The notes under the pieces: generated by a model | The model's database searches: none | What the model was told of the DNA's origin: nothing | What the model saw: only the letters and a program-made list of their open reading frames with translations | Part shown: piece after piece, positions 51,858-63,960 of the stretch | Layout of the letters: every line of letters starts with the position of its first letter | Numbering within the stretch: position 1 is the first letter of the stretch | Assembly: GCA_023634235.1 (NCBI GenBank) | Contig: JAMKCF010000001.1 | Coordinates: 30,298,920-30,362,919 of the forward strand | Reading direction: 5' to 3' | Length of the DNA stretch: 64,000 nt | DNA from: Pisaster brevispinus | Taxonomy: Eukaryota; Echinodermata; Asteroidea; Forcipulatida; Asteriidae | Made by a program: the position numbers and the translations under genes

Positions 51858-53039
51858 CACACTCCCTTTAAACCAAACCGTTTGAAGAGTCCAATGCAAT
51901 CTGTACCCGAACCTGAAACCCCAAGCACGTCGGAAACAATATCACTTTACAACGCACGTGATAAACGCTAGATACAAACGTGCACCAATAGGTCGCCAGC
52001 CAACCACAAACAGACAAATTAGCCACTGCCTGCGATTATTTCCCACCAATAAAACGTGCTGCACGGCCGTCACCTCCGAATTGCGCGCTCGGAAATTACG
52101 TCGCAGATGCCGCGTAATTGGAGTTCAAAGGTCGCCAAGAACCCTGCGACGAACTATACACCTTGGGGTATAGCTATTCCATTAGACACCTTAAGTAAAT
52201 TTTGCGGTGAAATAAAATCAAAATCAGCCAGAGGACAGTCTGGTATTTTCAGGGATTTTATCCGTTAGTGTGTACTTTTCCCAACATGAAACTTGAGCTG
52301 ACGGCACTTTTTCAACTTGAGTTGCGAGTCGTGTTTTAAGGGTCACATTGCCTTCGGATTGGGCGCTTTGGGCTACAAAAAGCGCTTGTAATGAAATGAA
52401 TACGGTTGGAAAGATAGAAATATATTTTTAAAGTAGAGAATATTGATTCACATAAATATCCCTTTTAAATTGTGTGGTCTGAGTATGTGTAACTTCATGA
52501 CAGAACTCGGTACGCTACGTTGTAGAAAAAAAAAAGTTGACTCCACAAGATGGCGGAGCGTATGTTCCGGTTGTTGTATTTCTGGAGGCAAGTTTATGGG
52601 TCTTTTAAATCACTACTCACTAATTTACAACACACTGTAGGTGTTTTTTGTGCATGAACAACTCTTTAAAAGGGTAAGGAGTAATTCCAAACAGCAACAT
52701 TTGGGGAGATTTGGAGGCAGTAGGAGCCCTTTGAAACCACACACGTGGTGAATTTGCAGTGCATCGTGAGTGCCCAAAAATGCTCGCATTCTGTAACATT
52801 CATTGCGTAAGTTCGAGCGATTAAAACTAACAAAAAATATGCCTTTCTTATTATTTTATTAATTTTGTAACACGTTGGATTATGCGAAAGCGAACCACTT
52901 GTCGTAGATCAGATTAATGATGAGAATTTGATTGTTGTCAAAAATTCGCAAAAGCAAACATTCGTCGCGTAGCCATTTTCTCCTCTGCTAAATTTAAGCG
53001 CCAGCCAAAATTTAGCCCAAATGGAAGTGTTGATGTTGT

Positions 53040-53460
53040 TATTATTAAAACCGTACTCTCAAAGGTATCATAAAAGATTGGTAAGGATAGAAAACCATCA
53101 TTGTTTAATATTAGTCTGAAAACATGAAGTTTATAGAGTTTTCTGTGAATTATTTCCCTTTCAAATAAAGTCACATTTGAGAAAGCTTAATTCTGAACCC
53201 CGCCCCCAACCCAAACCCCTCCCCAAACCCCTCCTCCCCCAAAACATACAAACATACAACTAAAGCCCAGTTGATTTCAGTTGTTGCAACCAAAATTGAG
53301 GAAAATGTGTTTACATGCTGAAAACTGTCCATGGTTTTTCACTATTTTCTCCTGACTCACACAACGGCTTAAGCCCAAGTTTACACAGGTTTGTTATTTC
53401 ATGTAACACACAAACCATGAACACTGTCTGCGACTATTTTGTCAGCTCACACAACCTTAC
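53040..53460 (+). mobile_element. Family C ~420-bp element
   Basis: TCAAAGGTATCATAAAAG, TGTGAATTATTTCCCTTTCA, TTTCACTATTTTCTCCTGAC and CAAGTTTACACAGGTTTGTT, the same order as 48395-48745. A C-rich insertion (53196-53240) is specific to this copy. Confidence 0.7.
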
Positions 53461-53705
53461 GGATCCGGTTTGTGGGGTACTGCTATTGTTGTTCTATTGT
53501 TCCCTTTTCTAAAGAATTCCCTTGTGGGGCCCTATTGTTCCTATTGAAATTGCCTTGTGGGGTCCATTGTTCCATTGTTAAAAGTACCCCGTAAGTTGGC
53601 ATATGTAAGGGCTATCAGACGTCCTTTAACTCATTGTTGTCCAGCTCGTATTTATAGCTTGTTACTTTTCCCCGCCTGCAGTCAACGTGTGCGACTCTGG
53701 TGTGC

Positions 53706-53915
53706 GTGTATTCTGTGTCACTGTTCGATATTTTTATAAACAGACCCTGCAGGGTTGTGTTTCTCGTATGCTGAATAACGAGGTATCCTTGTGGAAACAA
53801 AAATAGCCACTCATACATGTGTAGTTAAAGGGGACTCGAATGTGGTTGAACATTATTTGAAGTAGGAAAAACGGCAAACAATCGAAAATCTCCGTAATTT
53901 ACAGCTGAATTTGCA
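53706..53915 (+). repeat. 210-bp segment duplicated at 59137-59346
   Basis: The two segments align without gaps over 210 bp with five mismatches by my count (about 97.6% identical). Here the segment is the immediate left flank of a family K foldback element; at 59 kb it lies inside one. It is noncoding. The minus-strand frame at 53615-53818 is incidental. Confidence 0.9.
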
Positions 53916-53924
53916 ACTTTTTCG

Positions 53925-54150
53925 TACACTGCAAAAACTGGGGTGTTAAATTGTTACCGTGGGTGTTGTCACATATGGATACTCAAGAGAGAATCAAAAT
54001 TAACACCATAGGGTGTTAAAATAGCACCAATGTAATTATGTGGGACGAAATTAGTGTTACTTTAACACCGTGGTGTTAATGTTGATTCTTTTTTCGGTAT
54101 CTATATTTGACAACACCTGCGGTGGCAATTTCAACCCCGGTTTTGGGGAC
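53925..54150. mobile_element. Family K foldback MITE, first copy
   Basis: The left end is TACACTGCAAAAACTGGGGT. The interior has repeated GGTGTTAA and TTAACACC motifs (ACACCATAGGGTGTTAAAAT, TTTAACACCGTGGTGTTAAT). The right end, CAACCCCGGTTTTGGGG, is a decayed complement of the left. Arms pair through AAGAGAGAATCAAAATTAAC and GATTCTTTTTTCGG. Confidence 0.75.
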
Positions 54151-54378
54151 TATCAAAGTTGGGACATGCATAATATTTAGGGAATTATCGGTTGTTATAA
54201 ATTAAGTTGTCCCCACTGGGTTGTTGAACGAAACTGTGAGTTGTGGTTGTCTTGCGGCCTAGTTATAGGTTTGTTATAGGACAGATAGGGGAACCTACGA
54301 GGGAATGGTGCCTTGGATGATACCAGCATGGAACTAGGCTCACAGTGAGAGTATATGTCATGAGAAATATATTTGGCT

Positions 54379-54635
<257 letters not shown>

Positions 54636-54654
54636 TAAATAAATAAAAACAATA

Positions 54655-55100
54655 ATAAAAGGTATTTATACTGCGCTTTTCCAAAACATGATCAAAGCGC
54701 ATAACAAAGAAAAGGAAACATTAAAACAAGCTAGAACAAATCAAAAATCTACAATTTAGGAAAGAGATAAGTTTTAAGTTTTTTCTTAAAAGTAACAACA
54801 CAAGAAGAATTACGGACATTAATTGGGAGATTGTTCCAAAGTTCAGCAGCAGAGTGTGAGAGGCGTGTTTGCCATTAAGTTAATCTGGACTCGTGAGTGT
54901 TAAGCCGAGTTTTATCGGAAGAAGAACGGAGTCCTTGACGGTGGCTTTGGCGAAGAGGAAACATATCAGAGAGATAAGGTGGAGCAATGCCATTCAAACA
55001 TTTAAAAACATATAAAAGAGTTTTGAACTGGATGCGTTTCTCCATGGGTAGCCAGTGTAGTTTAGCGAGTAAGGGAGATCCAGGAGCTCTCCAAATAATA
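54655..55100 (-). mobile_element. CR1/L2-like LINE 3' end with RT C-terminus
   Basis: Minus-strand frames give LLAKLHWLPMEKRIQFKTLL, YVFKCLNGIAPPYLSDM, then after one TAA stop and in the same register AAELWNNLPINVRNSS and FKKKLKTYLFPKL before a stop near 54749. This is the classic C-terminal block of non-LTR retrotransposon ORF2. The noncoding tail has GAGCGC-like TGATCAAAGCGCA and ends at the ATA tract. It is 5'-truncated and inactive. Confidence 0.85.
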
Positions 55101-55150
55101 ATAAAAACATTTATATAGCGCCTTATGCAAGGCCTCAAAGCGCTTCACAA
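55080..55150. mobile_element. SINE/LINE tail fragment (TTTATATAGCGCC)
   Basis: AATAATAATAAAAACATTTA, TATAGCGCCTTATGCAAGGC and CTCAAAGCGCTTCACAAAAA form the kind of tail also seen at 17775-17830. It interrupts the upstream part of the LINE remnant. Confidence 0.5.
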
Positions 55151-55270
55151 AAATACAAAATTATTATTACAGATAGAAAACGCTCATAAAATCTTACAAT
55201 TAGCAGATAAGCAATACAATACATACCAATAAAATATAGGAATTTAAAAGAGTCGATACAAACACGAGAG

Positions 55271-55392
55271 GGCCATCAAACATGTATCCTTTGACATATA
55301 GGTAGAATATGAAGCAATTACTCAAAGTTGTCAAAATAGATTGCTTGTTATTCGATCTACCTATTTGTCAAAGGACACACATACGGTGGCCC
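55271..55392. mobile_element. ~120-bp foldback MITE
   Basis: GTATCCTTTGACATATAGGT with AGAATATGAAGCAAT pairs with ATTGCTTGTTATTCGATCTA and CCTATTTGTCAAAGGACAC. GGCCATC and GGTGGCC lie at the outer edges. The loop is ~20 bp. No other copy was noticed in the window. Confidence 0.75.
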
Positions 55393-57211
55393 AGCAAAGC
55401 CAAATATCTTTCTATTGACATACTCTCACCGTGTGCCAAATTTCACCCCCCCCCAAAAAAAAAAAATAAATAAATAAAATAAAATAAAATAAAATTATCG
55501 GTATAAAAACAAGCGATTTACAAAATTGTCAAAATGGCTACCATGGTTAGTTAGAGGACAACTTGTTATAGGAAAATTCTGCGATGGATTTTATAGCCAA
55601 ATATTTTCTCGTGACTGTGTGCCAAAGTGTCAGGCTTGCATCATAAGACACACTCCCATCACCTGTCGTACTTTAATGGACACGGAGCTAGCTTGTCTCA
55701 AGATTGTTTGGTTGAACTTGCCCACGCACTCTCCTCCATCTATTAGAAAAAAAAGAAGTAACATCAGTGAGAAAAAGTACATGTTCGTTTTCAGAAGAGC
55801 GAATTAATTTCCATTATCTTGTGGCAAGCACACGATATAACCGTGGAGGAAGTGATACGCAATAAAAAAGCACAAACATCTATTAAAAACTGGGTGGTAC
55901 GGAAACCGGTGTACAGCCCTATCGTATGTCATGTTTATTAGCATTGTGTCCCCTATATGCAGGCAAACTTCGATCGCTAACATTGAAATATGCAGCAGTG
56001 GATTTTTTTTTTTTTTTAGTTGGTCTTCTAAAAGCTATCCACTCGAAAATCTGACATTATGCGTCGGGGCTCGTGAATAGTGCCAGATACCGGTTTAAAA
56101 AAAACCCTGGTAGCTACCTGCCAAATGTACCTTTGACCTCGCACGCCAACTGCGTGCCACACTCACGCTATCACTCAATCATGTGGCAGTTGTATAGCAT
56201 CTTTGCTTTTACATGTATATGTCTACCCAATGAAACCATGTGATTTGTAAAACCGGTGCCTGTCTTTGGGACCAGTCTACCATTTTATCGACTTGGAATG
56301 TATTTCATACGGAACTATTTCTCTGGAGGGTGGTACGGTTTTATGAACGTTATAACGCGCGATCTTTTAGTAAAACCAATAAAGTTTTTCGATTTTGTGA
56401 CCAATTCCGTACTTTTTAAGTACAACATAAAACATACTAAACAGACCATACAGTGTATATTAAAATCTTCAGTTGGGGTACAGGAGGCTCTTTAAAACAA
56501 CTAAGAAAACGTGTCCGTTGTTCTTATCTGATCATATTTTAAACGCGCAGACGTCAAGATTCCTTAGACTTACTTTCCAGAAGTCAATATCTCTAAATCC
56601 TACCCAGACTAGATCTAAAGACAACAGCATCTGATGAGAGAGTTGCCAAGAAAGGGACAAGAAAAAAAAATAAGCTCTTTCAATTCTCTCACAATTTAAC
56701 AAATGGAGTGAACTGCGTTCAGTAATCCCTCGAGGAGATTTAAACAAATTGCATTTCGTGAGATAATCAAATTTACTTCGCACTGACCACAGTCAGTGCG
56801 ACACGCTGTACCGATGTCCTAAGCTCTATACACCCACGAGTACGAACGGTTAGTCACCTTTTCTTCCCCACTTAAGGTCGAAACAATTTTTCTTTATTTG
56901 GTATAGCTCAAACTCCTCAAGGCCGAAGCTTTGGAAAAACTGTTGGAAGCTTTTAGACGTGAGACATTTACAAATCAATATTTCACACTTGGAAATTTCG
57001 TTTTGTTGAATCTGCTTATAAAATCCCTCCGAGGCGATATATAAGCAATTCCCGTCAGGACTATAGCCTGGGTACCGGCCACATTCTCAATAATGCATCC
57101 CTGGGTAGCATTCTTTTATTCCTACCTTTGTCCCTGCACTCAACATTTTCCCATAAACTTTGTACTCAAAAAGTAGGTGTTAGTTTGCAATTGCACGAAG
57201 ACCTCTTGGTG

Positions 57212-57422
57212 TTGTTGTTGTTGTTGTCGTCGTCGTCGTCGTCGTCCATGTCCTTGTCCTTATCGTTGTCGTCGTTTTCCTCGTCGTTTTCCTTGTCCTT
57301 TTCGTCGTTGTCGTCGTCGTTTTCGTTATCATTGTCGTTATCCGTATCCTTGTCCATGTCTTTGTCACTGTCGTTGTCATTGTCCTTGTCGTTAATTTTG
57401 CCGTTGTTGTCGTCGTCGTTGT
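57212..57422 (+). repeat. GTC/GTT-rich trinucleotide array
   Basis: Imperfect GTTGTT, GTCGTC and CCTTGTCC modules for 210 bp. The encoded Ser/Leu, Asp/Asn and Thr homopolymer-like frames are artefacts of the array. Confidence 0.95.
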
Positions 57423-57471
57423 AGTTTTTTCAGCACTCATGGAGTAGTTAAATAATACACCTCTTGCCTAG

Positions 57472-57600
57472 GCCGCCACTGCTGAGGTTAAACAATGGAA
57501 ACGTGCACACGTGTACGCGCCGCGCACAACTCTCAGCCAATCATGTCTTCCTTTGACATCAGTGAGGGCGCTGTTTGAGCTTGTGACGTCATATGCAAGT
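57472..57600 (+). mobile_element. CRE/CCAAT-bearing dispersed element, copy 3
   Basis: GGAAACGTGCACACGTGTAC, CGCGCACAACTCTCAGCCAA, TCATG, then GAGGGCGCTGTTTGAGCTTG and TGACGTCA at 57584. Closely related to 36215-36345. Confidence 0.65.
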
Positions 57601-57743
57601 GAGGGGGGGGGGGGTCTGTAGCAAAATGAGGCTGTGTGTGTACAAACCGCTACCATGCCTCGTCGGGAGGCTTTTAAATAGTGTGCACAACATTTTGTAA
57701 GATTGGAAATATAAATGTTCACAGATGTACACATTGTAACTTA

Positions 57744-57878
57744 GGCCGTGTCCGAAACGGCGACTTCGGCTACAGCTACGGCTAGATCGCGCGCGTCTGC
57801 CTATTCTTCAACACTGGCAGACGCGCTGATCTAGCTGTAGCTGTAGCTGTAGCCGAAGTCGCCGTTTCGGACACGGCC
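57744..57878. mobile_element. Family J foldback MITE, copy 2
   Basis: Nearly identical to 12772-12900: same termini, same loop (TGCCTATTCTTCAACACTGG), but an extra CTGTAG doublet in the right arm. The flanks are TTA on the left and TAA on the right. Confidence 0.85.
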
Positions 57879-58772
57879 TAACACGAAGATGGTCATAAGG
57901 CAAAATTTCACTCGGAATGTTTCAGTTTAAAATGCTTTATGTTTTTTGCTACAGTTAGTTTTTATTTTGTGAGTCCAAAACGCAATGTTTAAAAACAGTG
58001 AAAACAACAACCAGTGTCCCCCACACTATTTTCTTGCGACTCCGGTGACCAATTGAACTTGAACTTCACAGGTTTTTTTATGTCCTATATAAATGCTGGG
58101 TCACACAAAGTGTGGATACGTGTCTTTGACAAATCGTACCCTCGTGCTTTAAGACAGCGCGTGTACTAGTCAGGAGAACAACTTTCGTGTATTTATTTGT
58201 TTTTACAGAAACAAAAAAGCTTAGAAGTATTTATCGTACGGCAGTTTAATTTTGAGTTTGCGATCCATCGATAACAACAATCCCAAGGTTGTTTTTCTTT
58301 CGCTGTCAGGTTCATTAATAATGAATATCTCTTTCCATTCCCTCTCGGTCGTATTGTTTTATGACCCCACATTTTTATCGCACTTTGACGCTTATCGAAG
58401 GTCTCATAAATATTCATTTTCCATCTTGGAAAGTAGGCCTACTGTGTTGCTGCATTAATAGGTAGTCCAATCATTGGTTTTTTGGAGCACATATTGATTC
58501 CTGTACTATACAAACAACCGGAGATTACAACTTGTCCATCAAATTAAAAAGGTCACCTTTTCGACGTTTGTTAGGGATATTGTGATGTTTGGTTTTTACC
58601 CTGCTAATAGTTTTTATCAAAGCGCTTATCACTATTTATTTCCAAACAGGTTTTTGAAGTTTGTTTGTTATGGTTTTTGGGGGTTTTGTTTATAATGAAA
58701 AGCATTCACCTTGTAAGAGTTTACAATGTGCTGCGGCTCATTCAGCTCATTCATCGGGATCTGTGTCAATGG

Positions 58773-58912
58773 GGGACTTTTGAGACGCTAGGTGGCAGCA
58801 GACTTACCAGGTCAATCCATTGTTCTCGATAATGTGCGCATGCTCAGCACTACGTAAACAATGGAAATTTACCTGGTGAGTCTGCTGCCACCTAGCGTTC
58901 CAAAAGTATCCC
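58773..58912. mobile_element. ~140-bp foldback with GCTAGGTGGCAGCAGACT arms
   Basis: The left arm GACGCTAGGTGGCAGCAGAC then TTACCAGGTCAATCCATTGTT pairs with AACAATGGAAATTTACCTGG then TGAGTCTGCTGCCACCTAGCG. The ~33-base loop contains TGCGCATGCTCAG. Arms are over 90% complementary. Single copy in the window. Confidence 0.8.
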
Positions 58913-59048
58913 ATTCTGAAACCGCCTGGAGTTTTTAGAGTTTTAGGTGAAGAAACTCGTAATTAAAATAATTTTCATCCCCGTTTACACAAATGAAATT
59001 ATTTGTCAACAAAGATTTCATCATTGGTTTTATTACTCCTAAAGGATG

Positions 59049-59501
59049 TACACTACAAAAGCTGGGGTGTTAAAATTTACACCACGGTGTTGTCACATAT
59101 AAATACTGAAGAGAGAATCAAAATGAACATCATAGGGTGTATTCTGTGTCACTGTTCGATATTTTTATAAACAGACCCTGCAGGGTTGTGTTTCTCGTAT
59201 GCTGAATAACGAGGTATCGCTGTGGAAACAAAAATAGCCACTCATACATGTGTAGTTAAAGGGGACTCGAATGTGGTTGAGCATTATTTGAAGTAGGAAA
59301 AACGGCAAACAATCGAAAATCTCCCTAATTTACGGCTGAATTTGCACCACCACAAGGTGTTAAAATAGCATCAATGTAATTGTTGTGGCAGAAAGTAGTG
59401 TTATTTCAACACCCTATGGTGTAAATTTTGATTCTTGTTTCGGTATCTATATGTGACAACACCCATGGTGTCAATTCTAACACCCCAGTTTTTGCAGTGT
59501 A
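59049..59501. mobile_element. Family K foldback MITE carrying a 210-bp insert
   Basis: The termini TACACTACAAAAGCTGGGGT and CCCCAGTTTTTGCAGTGTA are inverted, flanked by TA on both sides, as in Tc1/mariner-type insertion. After the left arm (to about GGGTGT at 59140) comes the 210-bp segment matching 53706-53915. The right arm (AAGGTGTTAAAATAGC onwards) follows. Confidence 0.85.
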
Positions 59502-60329
59502 TAAAAACATAATTCGCAGCTGCCCTAGATTGCCTCCCACTGCGCCGAGCTTTTTCTTTGGTATGTTGTTTTTATTTCTCCTCTTTATTTCTTGTTTATT
59601 TGAACCACGTGACTCCAGATGATAATTTTTTTCTCCGAGGAAATGTTTTGATCGAACGATTCCAGAAATATTTCCTCAAATATCTGGGTCGGCCATCAAA
59701 ATACCTCTCGGAGCTTGATGACAACCAGGTGGCTTTGAAAGATCGGTCGATAATCTTTGAGTTGGGGCAGGTCGAGTCACTTCTGCTAATCGTTAAGACA
59801 AAAAGTATTTCATTGGTAACCATCGTCAGCAGATTGACTTGGTTTCAAGCTGGAAAGGTCATTTTGGTTCACCGGTTATGCATTCATACCAGAAATCAAT
59901 ATACTACAGTGAAATGTATTCCGTCTGATGAGAGGCTGTCCAACTCGTGACAGACATTTTGATGTCTCGCCAACTCACATTAGCTTTCTTCGATTTTCAC
60001 ATTCAAAATAGAGCATGCACAGAATACCTTAAAGGGTGTGCACAACCTAGGTAGGATTGAAAATATACATGCTAACAGATTTGCACATAGCGTTTCATTG
60101 TGAGGGTTGAGACTTAAAAAAAATTCTCCATTTTCATAAGGACTCCATCTTTTGAAAAAATGAGTGCATCATAAAACTCAACTTAACCTTTAAACCCCTC
60201 TCTAAAAACTCTATGCAAGTTTTGTGCAAGAGGCTTTTTTTCCCAACGGCTGAGTGTGGTTGCTGTCAACACCCCAAAAAGGCCACTCAAAACAGTGTCT
60301 TCTAAACTCATTTTCATGACGTGGCCAAT

Positions 60330-60490
60330 AATGGTCACGTGCACCAGACTTGCACAGTGGTGTCCTGATAAGCAGAGTGTTGGTTCTAGTCCCGGCCATG
60401 ACACTTGCGTCCTAGAACAAGACACTTAACAATTACTGTTTCGTCCTTCGGATGGGACGCCGAGTTGTAGGTCCCAGTGCATCACAAAAC
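60330..60490 (+). mobile_element. tRNA-Leu-like SINE, 5' fragment
   Basis: GTTCTAGTCCCGGCCATGAC, ACTTGCGTCCTAGAACAAGA, TTTCGTCCTTCGGATGGGAC. The body stops after GTAGGTCCCAGTG. The head upstream of the B box is decayed. Confidence 0.75.
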
Positions 60491-61089
60491 TGAATTTGAC
60501 GGACTAAGCCGGAGCTGAGGCCTGTAAGCGATGGTTTCGAAAATACCCATAGCCTTAGTTAATTACAATATTGGCTGGGTCATTGTGAACTGAGTGACAT
60601 TGCTGTTTAAATTCACATCATCTGGAGAGGACAGGTGACCCTTTCCCGCCAACATCCGTCTTTTAAATCAAACGTAGTGGAAGACGTGACAGATGCTGAA
60701 GGTCTGCACGTCACCATGATTAGCTTGTTTGTTTATTTCTAATTCAATTCAGCGTGACCAAACTCAGCTCGCTGGAAGAGCAAATTAGTCTGTTTACTTT
60801 TTTTGATTTGATTAGATTCAGTGTCCGTTTCTGTTGATGCAGTTGGGGTACATGACAGACATGGCGCCATGGTGATACAAGGTCATTTGCCTCATGTTCG
60901 AGCGGGCGATTACTTTGAAGGAGTCTGAAGTCAGTTTGCAGGGATTTATTGTTGATCCCACTGTCTGCTACTGTTTAACTCCAATCTCTCAAAATTCATT
61001 TCCCTGCCCGCCACCGATCCAGTAAAGCCTCCGCGCACTGCGCATGCGGCAATCCTAGCGTCCGTCGACTCTGCAATATTCGTATCGCT

Positions 61090-61443
61090 TGAAGGCATGG
61101 TGTACTTTTGTTAATTACTCTACCAGTTTAATGACCTTAAAAACTTCCTTGGTAAAGAGCAATGCAGAGCTGTTGATAAACACTGTTAGAAACGACCCCC
61201 TTTGAAGTCATGTAGTAATAAAGAAAAAAGTAAACTTTCACCCTAAAATTTGAATCTGAGAAAAGCTTCAGGCATGAAGCCTTTCTCAGGCATCTGAAAA
61301 CACTATGCAACAAGGGTGTGTTTTCCTTTCATTATTTTCTTGCAACTTCGATGATCATTTGAGCCAAATTTTATGCATATGTTGGGATATACAAGTAGGA
61401 TACTGGTCTTTGACAATTACCAAAGTGACGTTCCTTGCCTTTA
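61090..61443 (+). mobile_element. Family B ~350-bp element
   Basis: ATGGTGTACTTTTGTTAATT at the left and ATTACCAAAGTGACGTTCCT at the right. Inside are GTTAGAAACGACCCCC, TTCAGGCATGAAGCCTTTCT, AACAAGGGTGTG and TTTTCTTGCAACTTCGATGA. Confidence 0.75.
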
Positions 61444-61999
61444 AAATGTGTGAATCTATACGTACGCCGTATAGTTTGTTTATATTACATAGTTTCCAAA
61501 CTCGACGTACTGTTTAAATAGACACCGGCTTTGTTGAGATACTTTGGCTACAAAATACACTAAAACATGGTCTAAAGGTCTAGAGGTCTTCCAGGAATCT
61601 AGAAGAACAGTTGCTAAAAGAAACCACAAAATTGTGCCGTTTTTAAGCATATTTATAAAAAACGAAGGCCACGTGGGTTATCCGAACCTCATTTTTGGAT
61701 CGGATAACCCTCGTGTAACCCTAGTTTTACTTCCAGATTTCATGTGTCACGGAGATAATAATAGTTCGTATTCTCAACCCATGAACAGGGAACAGACTAT
61801 TTTCCCTCCAAGCCTCGCTTTGGTTCCCATAGGCTGATGGAGAGAAAAGTGAAATGCCGCTGTTTGGTAAAGCATTTTATTATGTGTAAATGCGAAGTTA
61901 TTATTGAAAACAGTTATAATATTTCTCTTTTTTTATGAACCAACAACATCAACAATGAACAAGATTAAATGTATTTAAACAAATTCTGTTTTTCTGATC

Positions 62000-62225
62000 G
62001 GCAGAGTGTGGGTTCGAGTCCCGGTCGTGGCACTTGTGTCCTTGAGCAAGATACTTTTCCATAATCGCAGTGTCCTGATAGGACATTAAGCTGTAGGTCC
62101 CGTGTACTAGGGTTGGTATACGTAGTGCTCCTAAAAGAACCCAGAACACTTATCGTGGAAGAGTATAAGGGCTAACCCCGGTGTTTCTGGTTCACATAGC
62201 AAGCACCCTAGTGTACAGGTTTCCT
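62000..62225 (+). mobile_element. tRNA-Leu-like SINE, partial
   Basis: GATCGGCAGAGTGTGGGTTC and GAGTCCCGGTCGTGGCACTT (B box), CCTTGAGCAAGATACTTTTC, AAAGAACCCAGAACACTTAT, GGCTAACCCCGGTGTTTCTG. The A-box half is missing. Confidence 0.8.
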
Positions 62226-62959
62226 CAGGCTTGCGAGCTACAGTAATTAAGTTCACTTATGAGGCAACCTTGGTGGGTGTCATCACCAGAAATATATGAT
62301 AATAAATTTAGAAACTTCATACAATTCCGGTTTACTTGTTTACCGGCATTTCTATTTTCCGATTCATTTACTTGCTATTTATTTAGGCTTATGAAGCAAT
62401 CTTGTGGTCTTCCTGTAATCTCTCTCTCAGTGTCATTTCTCAGAGTTTTCATCGTGGAAAGAATTGCAAATCAGAAAATCAAATGAATCAAATTGAACTA
62501 TTGCGAGTGGCATCCGCAGAATGTCCCGCACGCTGATCCAATTAACGTCACAAATTCCTAAATGCCTCGTTATGTTGTCTTACCATAATATCAAAAAGGA
62601 AAAAGGCGCAGCCGATGTTTGTTGTGTGTTGTATTGCTTGATTGACCGTGGTGGTCTGGCCATTCTGGCAGACCTCGTTCATTACACCACTTGTCTAGTT
62701 TTTATTATTCCATTTTTGCTTTATAAATAGTTGTCTGATGCGTGTAGACACGTTTACCGCTTAGTATGCAGTCGCCAGTCTCTCCCATTAGTAGCAAGCT
62801 TGATTAGAGACGTGGAATGAATTTTTTTCCCCGAACAGAACAATAATGTGTGACCAGCATCTTCCTGCATGATTTTTCTGCAGACTAGAGGAATAGTCAA
62901 GTTATTAACCACAAGGGAAACTATAACAGAGGCATAGTATAACAGTGGATATTCAACTT

Positions 62960-63680
62960 CAAACAATTGGCATGTGATTTATTGTAAGACTCTTCCCCAA
63001 ACAAATGATGTACCATCCATTTATGATATCTTTCTTTGAGGATTGGAATGAATGTTCTCTTCCAAAAACCAATGATGAGATGTACCATCCCTTTATGATA
63101 TGTTCCTTGAAAACGAGAGGATTGAAATGAATGTAAACTTCCAAACACCAATTATGCACCATCCCTTTATGATATTTTGTATTTTGTTTGTTCTCTTCCA
63201 AAAGCCAATGATGTACCATCCCTTTATGATGTGTTTCTTGAAAACCAGAGGATTGGAGTGATTGCACTCTTCCAAAAACTATTGATGTACCATCCCTTTA
63301 TAATTCTTGAAAACTAGAGGATTGGAATGAATGCACTCTTCCAAAAACCATTGATGTACCATCTCTTTATGATATGTTTCTTGAAAACCAGAGGATTGGA
63401 GTGATTGCACTCTTCCAAAAACCATTGATGTACCATCCCTTTATAATTCTTGAAAACTAGAGGATTGAAATGAATGCACTCTTTCAAAACCATTCATGTA
63501 CCATCCCTTTATGATATGTTTCAAAGAAGAGGATTGGAATGAATGTACTCTTCCAAAAACTAATGATGTACCATCCCTTTATGACATGTTTTCTGAAAAC
63601 TAGAGGATTGGAATGAATGTACTCTTCCAAAAACTAATGATGTACCAACCCCCTTTATGACATGTTTTCTGAAAACTTGA
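62960..63680 (+). repeat. ~72-bp satellite, about 10 units
   Basis: The unit is CACTCTTCCAAAAACCATTG, ATGTACCATCCCTTTATGAT, ATGTTTCTTGAAAACCAGAG, GATTGGAATGAATG. Some units lack about 15 bases (TTATAATTCTTGAAAACTAG). A two-unit block (63240-63450) is itself duplicated. Open minus-strand frames are repeat artefacts. Confidence 0.95.
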
Positions 63681-63714
63681 TGATTGGAGCCCCCAAAAAA
63701 CAAAAGAACAACAT

Positions 63715-63725
63715 AAATATATTAA

Positions 63726-63764
<39 letters not shown>

Positions 63765-63960
63765 ATTTAAAAAAATCAATAAAACAAGTTAAAAAAATAA
63801 AAAATAAATAAATACAATTATAATCACAATAATAATAAATAAAAAACAATAACTGAATAAACATGCAAATAAAAAACGAAATCAATCAATCAATGCATAA
63901 ATGAAATGAAATGATATTTATGTATAAAAATATTAATGTATACAAATAAAGAAAACAAAA
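63715..63960. repeat. AAAT-rich microsatellite and A/T-rich low-complexity end
   Basis: At 63722-63767 AAAT units run without interruption, then A/T-rich sequence with AATCAATCAATC follows. No gene. Confidence 0.9.

Noticed and set aside
59558..59950. 130-codon + strand frame
   Set aside because: No recognisable domain, no Kozak or splice support, and a minus-strand frame overlaps it; probably chance.
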